This document shows, piece after piece, positions 55,866 through 64,000 of a stretch of DNA of 64,000 nucleotides (its first letter is position 1; each line of letters opens with the position of its first letter). The notes beneath the pieces were generated by a model, which had not been told where the DNA came from, made no database searches, and saw only the letters and a program-made list of their open reading frames with translations. Position numbers and translations under genes: made by a program. Source of the stretch: Chelydra serpentina (lineage: Eukaryota > Chordata > Testudines > Chelydridae); contig JBAIAC010000001.1 of NCBI GenBank assembly GCA_037349315.1, positions 31,992,001-32,056,000 of the forward strand. Reading direction: 5' to 3'.

Positions 55866-56546
55866 GCACATCCCTAACTTTAAAAGCAAGGGAGAAGTCC
55901 CATTGAAACCAATAGGACTCCTCACGTGTAAAGTTTAGTATTTAAGTATATTGCTGAATTGGGGCCTCTAGGCATTACTGTAAAACAAATAACTGAGATC
56001 AGAATCCATCTGTCTGTCTCTTTGCCTTCTTCAAGCCACTGCGTTTAGTCTCTCTCTTTTCTGAGTACAAAATTCACTGGCAAACTATAAAAATAAAAGG
56101 TAAAGACGTGGTTTGTCATGCAATGACAGATACAATCTGCTGTGTCACTGCAAGACGCCTCCTCAGCAGCTGACTTAATTCTTTCTCATCCCTGACAGCA
56201 TATGTCGAATCAGCTATGAGGGTCCCACCTCTGATCTCTCCACTGTTCCTCAGGCCCATAAAATGCTCGAGAGTCAAATCAACAGAGGGGCCAGCAGGTG
56301 ACCTCTCTCAGAGCGTCTGTATTACAGCAGCTAGTTGGCCTCCATACAGAGGAAGCTTCTGCAGGAGTCTTACTAAGCAAAAGGGGACACTGCTTGGAAG
56401 GCATTTAGATCATTTTCCTAATACAGAGGAATGAGAGTTAAGAAATCTATGTTCTGGGCTCAGCTCTGGTAGAAAGTGTGTCTAGTTGTTAAAGCAGGGG
56501 GACTGGAAATTAAAAGATATCATGTCACTGCCACACAAATATGGTA
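55866..56546. other. Palindromic mini-element, then unassigned
   Basis: 55866-55976 has AGCACATCCCTAACTTTAA, a CCCATTGAAACCAATAGGAC dyad and TTGCTGAATTGGGGCC, like 24516-25224. 55977-56546 shows nothing recognised. Confidence 0.45.
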
Positions 56547-56985
56547 CAGCAGAACCTCAGAGTTACGAACACCAGAGTTACAAACTGACCGGTTAACCAC
56601 ACACCTCATTTCATAGGCACCGACTCCATGGGTGCACCAGCTTAGCACACACCGGCAGTCAAGCTCCTCCCTCCCCCCCCCACTCCCGCCCGCCTGTGGC
56701 CCCGCTGATCAACTCCTCCCCCTCCCTCCCAGCGCCTCCTGCATGCTGCAGCGTGCACAAGGTGCTGGGAGGGAAGGGGAGGAGCGGGGATTGGGCATGC
56801 TCAGGGGAAGGGGCAGGGAAGAAGCAGGGTGGGGACAGAGTGGGGGTGGGAAGAGGTGGGGATTTGGGAGAAGCGGTGGAGTTGGGGCAGTGTCTGGGGC
56901 TGGGCGGGGGTTGAGCACCCCCGAAGAAAATTAGAAGCCGGCGCCTGTGTGCCTCGTTTGGAACTGGAAGCATGCTTGTGGGAGT
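56547..56985 (+). mobile_element. Tigger/pogo-like DNA element, interrupted
   Basis: 56547 opens CAGCAGAACCTCAGAGTTAC, with GAACACCAGAGTTACAAACT next, the characteristic terminal wording of Tigger-type (Tc1/mariner-pogo) elements. It is preceded by TA (56545-56546), their target. It runs to CACACACCTCATTT, is broken by a MITE, and continues CCTCGTTTGGAACTGGAAGC to about 56985. The far end is not seen. Confidence 0.75.
56612..56951. mobile_element. GC-rich hAT-like MITE nested in Tigger element
   Basis: 340 bp with ends CATAGGCACCGACTCC and AGCCGGCGCCTGTGTG, and flanks CCTCATTT (56604-56611) and CCTCGTTT (56952-56959), one mismatch in 8. The interior is GC-rich with CAGCGCCTCCTGCATG facing a GTGCTGGGAGG block, allowing a hairpin. 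Frames on both strands (56632-56973) are compositional. Confidence 0.8.
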
Positions 56986-58090
56986 AGATTAGGAGTAGGA
57001 GCCAGAAAGGGAGAACAGAGGCAGAGATGGGATAGGGTAGAAGCAGAGGGAGAGATGAGAGGGGTAAGAGGAGTGGAGGGCTGTATATGTGCAAGGGGAC
57101 CACATATGGACAATCTTAATTCTGCCATTTACTAATTTTTGAGTACTTGATTTTGCAACGTTAATATTCTTTAACATAGGGCGGGGTTGTTTGTTTTTTG
57201 GAGGGGTTAAAGTTGGGGGAGGGTGTTGAATGTAGTTTTCTATGCTTTTTTTTAAAAAAAACTCTATAAACAGAAATGCTATAATTTAACCATATTGACC
57301 TCAACTTGGAAGTTCGGGCACTACCTAACAGTAACTCCGTCCTGTCTGCCTAAATTCACTCTGGGGTTTGAACATTTTTCTTCACTTCCTTAACTAGAGC
57401 TGTTGAGCCCAGTTAAACAGCTGCCACGTTCCATCCCAGAAGTGGCTGCAGTTCTGCGGGTGACGTGATCCCTGTGTAGAGAACTCTGGAATCTTTGGGG
57501 TTGAATGGCACTAATCTGAGCTGGGTGTCACATACCTCAAAGTTCAGGGGTGGTCAGCTCTGGGTTTTTTGATTGTTCTGGTTGGCTTCAACAGCAGCTG
57601 AAGGCTGACACCAAAACAAAATAAATGTCTCCTTTCCCCTTCCCCTTCTATACTCTCCCCTCATTCCCTGCCACAGTGTATGTGACAGCAGAGCTCAGCC
57701 GGACCTTCCCTTCCACATGAATTGCATGCAAAAATATCACGCTCAGAGAGATGAAGGACACACAGCGAGACTGAGATGCAGACTGACAGGCCAGGGCTGC
57801 TAAACACTAGCAAATATCTTTGTGAAGCAGGGAAATTTCACGGAGATAAAGTTGTTCTCCCCATGCCTAGAAAGAAGCAAACAAGTAAACAACAGCAACA
57901 CAAAAACCGTTCAGCTCAAATTTGTTTTGCTGAGACAATTCTGATAATGTTGATCGCAGGGATATGCAACTAGATTTCTGAAATGGAAGGGGGTGTTTGA
58001 AAAACAGGAGGGAGATGAGCCTTTATAGCAGCTGCCTGGTATGTTCACTTTTTCCAGAGCTGATGCCACAAGGTAGTTTTTCACCACCTG
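56986..58090. other. No recognised gene
   Basis: G/A-rich to about 57090; the remainder is unassigned. Confidence 0.3.
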
Positions 58091-58215
58091 ACTTGTGCAA
58101 ATTACTTGGCCTCCACAACCATAAAATGGGGCTAATGATATTTGTTTCTCGGGACACTGTGAGCTGTTCTGTGATAGTGCTTTGAAAGTGAAACGCCCTG
58201 TATAAGTGATAGGTA
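58091..58215 (+). mobile_element. MIR-like SINE fragment
   Basis: CTTGTGCAAATTACTTGGCC, ATAAAATGGGGCTAATGATA, GACACTGTGAGCTG and AGTGCTTTGAAAGTG follow MIR order. Confidence 0.65.
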
Positions 58216-58709
58216 TTGGCATTTGCTCCAGACATTTTTAGGTAATGGATATAACAAATCTCCAGTGTACCGACATTCAAGTCAGTAGCTGGATTGGGCC
58301 CAATTTATTTAAGACTAATGTTCATTATTTTTAGTTTCACATTTGTAAGGTTTTAAAACTAAAATAATTGGGTGATGAACCAGATTCCAGAGGCTTGTAC
58401 CTTACCTTGCCATGGACTTCTAATTACCCTAGGGTACCTTAGTCCAAAGGAAATCTGGGTCTAGGCAAAAGTTGCCTGTAGTGATAGGGAAGTGCCCTAT
58501 GTGCATTCCTCTTTTATGAAATCAATAACCCATTCTCAAGTACTTGCAGCACAACGAGTTTCAAAGGCAGTTAACCAGTTCCCAGGTATGACCAGTTACA
58601 ACTGAAGTCAATGGGAACTGCAGGATCTCAGCTACCCTGTAAAACAAACCTAAGGTCTCTCAAGTTTGGCAGCCAAATCAGTAGTGGAACTTTTTAAAAT
58701 GTTGTACTA
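58216..58709. other. No recognised feature
   Basis: Weak palindromic scrap near 58585-58650 (AAGTCAATGGGAACTGCAGG). Confidence 0.3.
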
Positions 58710-58710
58710 T

Positions 58711-59395
58711 GGGTAAGTCAGCACCACAGTTAAAAACCCATAGCTGGCCCTGATTCAGGCTCCCAGGGCTCAGGCTAAGCAGCTGTTTAATTGTGGTGTA
58801 GATATGTGGGCTCGGGCTGGAGCCTGGGCTCTAGGACACTGCAAGGTGGGAGGGTCCCAGAACTTGGGCTGCTACAGCCCAGGCCAGACTGTCTAACCCA
58901 CAATTAAACAGCCCCTTAGCTTGAGCCCCATGAGCCTGAGTCAGCTGGCATGGGTCATCCCCCCCTGGGAGAACAGCAGCAGCTCAGGTCAGCGTTAACC
59001 CATTCCCTTCTGATCACAGATCTGCCAGCACACTATAAGAGAGCCGCCTGAGTTTGCAATGGAGAGCGAACCCATCAAGCCTTTTGCACGTCAAGCTGCT
59101 TCTTTGTAATGTGCAGGGTGGGCAGTAAAGTTTTCCCAGAATGCACCATGGTCCTAGGGCTTGAGTGGCCACATTTTGGGGGAGGGAGATGCTAGGGACC
59201 ATGGGATATGGTTACTTTGACTCAGGGCTGCTCACTGCAGTGTGGACACCAGAGCCCTAGGTTGAGCACAGGTTTAAAAAGTCTTAACTTAGGGTTTAAA
59301 TACAATGTAGATGCTAAAGGCCATGATCCCCTAACATGGGTCAGTTGACTTGAGTTCCACTAACCCTGGGCTTGCATTGCAGTGTAGACATACCC
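58711..59395. mobile_element. Longer Harbinger-like non-autonomous element
   Basis: About 685 bp between GGGTAAGTCAGCACCACAGT and TGCAGTGTAGACATACCC, the same terminal style as 8007-8277. Positions 58818-58863 repeat about 45 bp of that MITE nearly unchanged (GCCTGGGCTCTAGGACACTG, CAAGGTGGGAGGGTCCCAG). The extra core at about 58950-59300 (AGAATGCACCATGGTCCTAG, GGGGGAGGGAGATGCTAGGG) is absent from the short copy. Target duplications are not clean (TAT / TCA). No transposase frame. Confidence 0.65.
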
Positions 59396-60200
59396 TCAGT
59401 CATGACTCTGTCTCTAATGTCTTGAGGCCTTGGATTCTCCATGGCCTTGCAGTGTATTTAGTCATTTTCTATATATGTGAAAAGTGAATGCAAAGGAGAT
59501 GTAAAATGCTATCACTTTAGAATGGCAGTGTCTGAGACCCATTTTGCATTGGTGTTTATGCCTGCACAAGGTGCAAGGGAGTAGAGAATTGAGCCCCTGG
59601 TTGGAAACACAAAGAATGTTGACTAGACATTATAGTTTGCCTATTGTGTTTGGAAGTGTAGCTCAGAAACTTGTCAGAGGGAGGGTAACAGGAGGAGCAG
59701 AGAAAGAGCATAGAGTCAACTGACAAAAAGCTCCTTCTTCGCATTTTTTTGCAAGACCTGATTGCCCCAAATCAGCAATATTTGACTGGGCTCATCACAG
59801 TTCCTTTTTGTGAGTTATTAAGACTGAAGCTAGAGTGAGCAAGAGGGAACAGGATGTGGAATGCTGAAATGCAGAAGTGTCTTTCGGTGTCTTTCAGCAT
59901 CTGCAAAAATCTGGCCTTTTGCTATAAATATCTGCCAAACCAAAGCTGCCGGCAGTCCATGGGAATGCCCTGCCTTTTGCAACTTTTTAACACTTTTTAA
60001 ATACTTTGAATACTGAGTAACTTTCTGGATTTGGTGTTTGTTACAATTTCACCTGCCTTGAGAGGGGAACGGCTAGTGCTTTAACAGATAGGTTGAAGGG
60101 TGGTCTTGTTTCACTGAAACACCCCTAAACAAGGAAAGCACACAAAAACAAATCCCTGCTTGCCTATACTAAGATCCTACCTATAAATGCAATCAATTTG
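59396..60200. other. No recognised feature
   Basis: Local imperfect repeats only (GTGTCTTTCGGTGTCTTTCAG; AACTTTTTAACACTTTTTAA). Confidence 0.35.
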
Positions 60201-60204
60201 TTGA

Positions 60205-60960
60205 GTCATGTGGTTAGCTGTTTGGCTGCATGTGTATGTTCTCCCTGTGTGCTGCCCCAGCTTTGCACAGTCAGCCGGCACAGCAGACCTCGAGCGAACC
60301 ACCCAATGACTACATGATCCGTTAAAGTACGAAGGCGCCAGGCTGTGTTTATTGTTGTCAAAGCACAGTAATAGCACCTGGCAGACTCTACAAGGATACT
60401 AAGACATGTATGCCCATGACAATGGACGCAGCTTAGAGTGAATGGCAGGACTTTCCATTCCCCCCTAGGCTGGACAAAGATACTTCCTCTGAGATACATT
60501 TTTATACCCTGATACAAACAAGTTAGTACTGCCTCTGACATAGTTAGTCACAGCCCCCTGACATGGCTAGTTATCACCTTGTACATGTTGGTTCGATTCA
60601 AACATTTTTATTACGTATTGTCATCCTGACCTTATCTTTTAGGAGAGGTCAGTGTGTTTCTGTAATTCTTGGGGAATGTTTTTGTAGCATCCTTGATATT
60701 GGGGTGTTCTGGTACCACTTGATATCGGGACGTGTTTGCATGAGTACTCTGTGCTTAACACTTCTTAGGAATGTGTGTTTTTGCAATATCAGCCCTGTTC
60801 CTGCCAGATTCTGTGAGCAGGTCCTGCCTCATACCAGGCCTCTGATACAAGGGCTTATGTTTCAGGCTCTCTTCCTACTACAAGTCAGTTACAGCACAGT
60901 TACAATTTGTGGTGTAGATAAGACATTATTCATACCTTGGACATGTCCAATTCTTGCAGG
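60205..60960 (-). mobile_element. LTR fragment of an endogenous retroelement
   Basis: GTTTATTGTTGTCAAAGCAC at about 60348-60367 gives AATAAA on the minus strand. Surrounding wording (AATAGCACCTGGCAGACTCT, GACGCAGCTTAGAGTGAATG, CAATATCAGCCCTGTTCCTG) resembles, from memory, a long LTR common in turtle genomes. Boundaries are approximate, no target duplication was found, and no viral genes are present. The 145-codon plus-strand frame at 60563-61000 is not a recognised gene. Confidence 0.5.
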
Positions 60961-61586
60961 CCTGGTGAAAAACCAGGATGGTGCTGTGGAGGCATTGTGA
61001 TGTTGGGTGTGAGGAAGGGGCATTATAGTTTACTTACACTATCATTCCTAGATGAAGGATGTGGAAGCTGTCTGTAATATTTTATAAAATATGGTATATC
61101 TGGCTGTTCATTTGATTGCTATTGTGTGGTTGTGACTATAGTTACATGGAGTTAATTCCAACAGAAGTAGACAGTGAATAGGCCAGAAGGTGGACTATAA
61201 CTCTTGATATTCCCAATTTGTGGATATAGAAAAGGAGAAATCGGGTGTCAATCCCTTTTAAATTTACCTACGACCATGCTGAGTTCAACACCACTGACTT
61301 GGTACAAAGCGGGGGAAATCCAGGCAGGAAACTACAGCAAAGAACTTTGGAGTGGATAAAACAGAACCCCTGGAGCTCGGGGGAGAGAGAGACACAGAGA
61401 CTGCAGGGCTTTGCACTTTGTTTTAAAAAAGTCAGTTGTATGTCTCTGTGTTCCCAAAAGGAAGTCTGGCAGGACACCCAAATTCAGTTGGGCCTCATGA
61501 ACAATCGCCGTTGGTACACAGGATGCGGCACCTCAGCCACCCACCCCTAAAGAATGGGGGAATCGTGGAATTCCACCCCAGAGAGG
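60961..61586. other. No recognised gene
   Basis: The 101-codon frame 61245-61550 plus has no domain. Possibly more retroelement sequence, but not supported. Confidence 0.3.
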
Positions 61587-62148
61587 TAGACTCATAGACT
61601 CATAGACTTTAAGGTCAGAAGGGACCATTATGATCATCTAGTCTGACCTCCTGCACAATGCAGGCCACAGAATCTCACCCACCCACTCCTGGAATAATTC
61701 TCTCCCCTATGTCTCAGCTATTGAAGTCCTCAAATCATGGTTTAAAGACTTCAAGATGCAGAGAATCCTCCAGTAAGTGACCCGTGCCCTATGCTGCAGA
61801 GGAAGGTGAAAAACCTCCAGGGCCTCTGCCAATCTACCCTGGAGGAAAATTCCTTCCCGACCCCAAATATGGCGATCAGCTGAACCCCGAGCATGTGGGC
61901 AAGACTCACCAGCTAGACACCCAGGAAAAAGTTCTCTGTAGTAACTTCTAACATCCCATCATTGACCATTGGTCCTATTTACCACTGATGGCAATTAATT
62001 GACCTTTGACTAAGATCATGTTATCCCATCAAACCATCCCCTCCATAAACATATCTAGCTTAATCTTGAAGCCAGATAGGTCTTTTGCCCCCACTGCTTC
62101 CCTTGGAAGGCTGTTCCAGAACTTCACTCCTCTGATGGTTAGAAACCT

Positions 62149-62919
62149 TCATCTAATTTCAAGTCTAAACTTCCTGATGGCCAGTTTATATCCATTTGTT
62201 CTTGTGTCTACATTGGTACTGAGCTGAAATAATTCCTCTCCCTCCCTGGTATTTATCCCTCTGATATATTTAAAGAGAGCAATCAGATCTCCCCTCAGCC
62301 TTCTTTTGGTTAAGGTAAACAAACCAAGCTCCTTGAGTCTCCTTTCATACGACAGGTTTTCCATTCCTCGGATCATCCTAGTGGCCCTTCTTTGTACCTG
62401 TTCCAGTTTGAATTCATCCTTCTTAAACATGGGAGACCAGAACTGCACACAGTATTCCAAATGAGGTCTCACCAATGCCTTGTATAACGGTACTAACACC
62501 TCCTTATCTCTACTAGAAATACCTCGCCTAATGCATCCCAAGACTGCATTAGCTTTTTTCACGGCCATATCACACTGGCGACTCATAGTCATCCTGTGAT
62601 CAACCAGGACTCCGAGGTCCTTCTCCTCTTCCGTTACTTCCAACTGATGCATCCCCAGCTTATAACTAAAATGCTTGTTATTAATCCCTAAATGCATAAC
62701 CTTACACTGCTCACTATTAAATTTCATCCTATTACTATTACTCCAGTTTACAAGGTCATCCAGATCTTCCTGTAGGATATCCCGATCCTTTTCTGAATTG
62801 GCAATACCTCCCAACTTTGTATCATCCGCAAACTTTATTAGCACACTCCCACTTTTGGTTCTGAGGTCAGTAATAAAAAGATTAAATAAAATCGGTCCCA
62901 AAACTGAACCTTCCTCCAA
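62149..62919 (-). pseudogene. CR1 ORF2, 3' part: palm motif C, thumb and C-terminus
   Basis: 256 codons open to the natural stop. GSVLGPILFNLFITDL is followed by KFADDTKLGG (residues 29-38 of this frame), whose paired aspartates are reverse transcriptase motif C. Then come [59 protein letters not shown] and RLRGDLIALFKYIRG. The frame ends KFRLEIR instead of running on to the LWNSLP/HWNGLP end seen elsewhere, so it stops a little early. It should be continuous with the 63968-62838 frame but is out of phase because of a small deletion near 62910. This part binds and copies the RNA template in target-primed reverse transcription. Confidence 0.95.
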
Positions 62920-63997
62920 CCTGACAGTTCACCTTTCAGTATGACCCGCTGTAGTCTCCCCTTTAACCAGTTCCTTATCCACCTCTCAATTTTCATATTG
63001 ATCCCCATCTTTTCCAATTTAACCAATAATTCCTCATGTGGTACTGTATCAAATGCCTTACTGAAATCGAGGTAGATTAGATCCACTGCGTTTCCTTTAT
63101 CTAAAAAATCTGTTACTTTCTCAAAGAAGGAGATCAAGTTGGTTTGGCACGATCTACCTTTTGTAAAACCATGTTGTAATTTGTCCCAATTGCCATTGAC
63201 CTCAAGGTCCTTAACTACTTTCTCCTTCAAAAATTTTTCCAAGACCTTGCATACTACAGATGTCAAACTAACAGGCCTGTAGTTACCTGGGTCACTTTTT
63301 TTCCCTTTCTTAAAAATAGAAACTATATTAGCTATTCTCCAGTCAAATGGTACAACCCCTGAGTTTAGAGATTCATTAAAAATGTTTGCTAATGGGCTTG
63401 CAATTTCATGTGCCAGTTCCTTTAATATTCTTGGATGAAGATTATCTGGGCCGCCTGATTTACTCTCATTAAGCTGTTCAAGTTTGGCTTTTACCTCAGA
63501 TATGGTAATATCTACCCCCACATCCTTATTCCCATTTGTCATGCTGCCACTATTCCTAAGATCCTCATTAGCCTCATTAAAGACTGAGGCAAAGTATTTG
63601 TTTAGATATTGGGCCATGCCTAAATTATCCTTAACCTCCACTCCATCCTCAGTGTTTAGTGGTCCCACTTCTTCTTTCATTGTTTTCTTCCTATTTATAT
63701 GGCTATAAAACCTTTTACTATTGGTTTTAATTCCCTTTGCAAGGTCCAATTCTACATGCCTTTTAGCCTGTCTCACTTTATCCCTACATGCTCTGACCTC
63801 AATAAGGTAGGTTTCTTTGCTGATCCCTCCCATCTTCCACTCCTTGTATGCTTTCTGTTTTTTCTTAATCACTTCTCTGAGATGCTTGCTCATCCAGCTT
63901 GGTCTGAAACTCCTGCCTATGAATTGTTTCCCCTTTCTTGGAATACAGGCTTCTGATAGCTTCTGCAACTTTAACTTGAAATAATCCCAGGCCTCCT
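62838..63997 (-). pseudogene. CR1 ORF2, 5' part: reverse transcriptase fingers and palm motif A
   Basis: Open from the window edge (EEAWDYFK is in frame above the first listed start), so the coding region enters from beyond 64000. Reading down: FRPSWMSKHLREVIKKK and YLNKYFASVFNEANED (linker after the endonuclease); SKSGGPDNLHPRILKEL and NYRPVSLTSVVCKVLEKF (fingers); LQHGFTKGRSCQTNL; then LIYLDFSKAFDTVPHEELL with the motif A catalytic aspartate. It next reaches ERWIRNWLKGRLQRV. After GELSGW the frame shifts: the expected V-x-SGVPQ segment is missing, and translation runs into unrelated residues to a stop at 62838. The APE-type endonuclease would be outside the window. Confidence 0.95.
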
Positions 63998-64000
63998 CCG

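Larger units (their letters stand above)
61587..64000 (-). mobile_element. Long CR1 LINE running off the right edge
   Basis: At least 2.4 kb on the minus strand. The 3' end at 61587 has direct repeats of TCTATGAGTCTATGAG type (plus strand GACTCATAGACTCATAGACT). A conserved 3' UTR follows to about 62148 (CAGAGAATCCTCCAGTAAG; GGAAAATTCCTTCCCGACCC), then ORF2 up to the window edge. ORF1 and the promoter would be beyond 64000. It is the least decayed element in the window. Confidence 0.97.

Noticed and set aside
56632..57103. Several overlapping frames
   Set aside because: They come from a GC-rich MITE and an adjacent G/A-rich stretch, with no recognisable domain.
60563..61000. 145-codon plus-strand frame
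   Set aside because: It falls in a minus-strand LTR-like repeat, with no signal peptide or domain logic and no homologous motif I recognise.

Overview
The window is vertebrate nuclear DNA, most likely from a turtle (cryptodire). The main evidence is a SINE at 41598-41780 with tRNA-like A and B boxes and a CR1-type tail ending in ATTCTATGA repeats, the layout of the tortoise Pol III/SINE (Cry I). Supporting signs are abundant CR1 LINEs of several subfamilies, MIR/L2-like remnants, hAT, Harbinger-like and Tigger-like non-autonomous DNA transposons, and several LTR-type insertions. No host protein-coding exon, tRNA, rRNA or CRISPR array could be supported. It looks like intergenic or intronic sequence built mainly from layered transposon insertions. 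Family names come from recalled consensus features; no database search was possible.

Layout. 1-10 kb: a CR1 scrap at the left edge, MIR/L2 remnants, a Harbinger-like MITE (8007-8277), and a decayed CR1 (8985-10105) split by an LTR-like element and a SINE/L2 tail. 10-20 kb: a roughly 1 kb repeat (10951-11960), a CpG-rich hairpin MITE (13554-13845), several CR1 3' ends and another MITE. 20-32 kb: LTR-like elements at 21182-21952 and 28476-29482 (the latter inside a MIR and carrying an 87-bp hairpin), a cluster of palindromic mini-elements (24516-25224), a CR1 3' end with coding remnant (26033-26605), and a MIR split by a palindromic element.

32.4-35 kb: the most interesting object, a 2.5-kb DNA transposon (32419-34948). 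It has CACTG-starting inverted termini, TAA flanks, and a frameshifted gene for a zinc-finger/DDE-like protein that I tentatively relate to the CMC (CACTA-Mirage-Chapaev) transposases. 36-44.6 kb: an LTR on the minus strand, a GC-rich hAT MITE, MIRs, the Cry I SINE, a deletion derivative of a Ty3/Gypsy element with both short LTRs and part of the integrase, and two hAT transposon ends joined head to head. 46-64 kb: hAT MITEs with clean 8-bp target duplications (several nested in one another, in MIR or in Tigger), a CR1 with a nested MITE (48408-50815), an LTR-like element with 5-bp duplications (52947-53622), a long Harbinger-like element, another LTR fragment, and the best preserved element, a CR1 on the minus strand (61587 to the right edge) with most of its reverse transcriptase.

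The genes present (CR1 ORF2, CMC-like transposase, hAT transposase, Gypsy integrase) are all mobile-element genes, and all those readable here are broken. There is no host pathway in this window. Its value is as a record of nested insertions that allows relative dating of element families.
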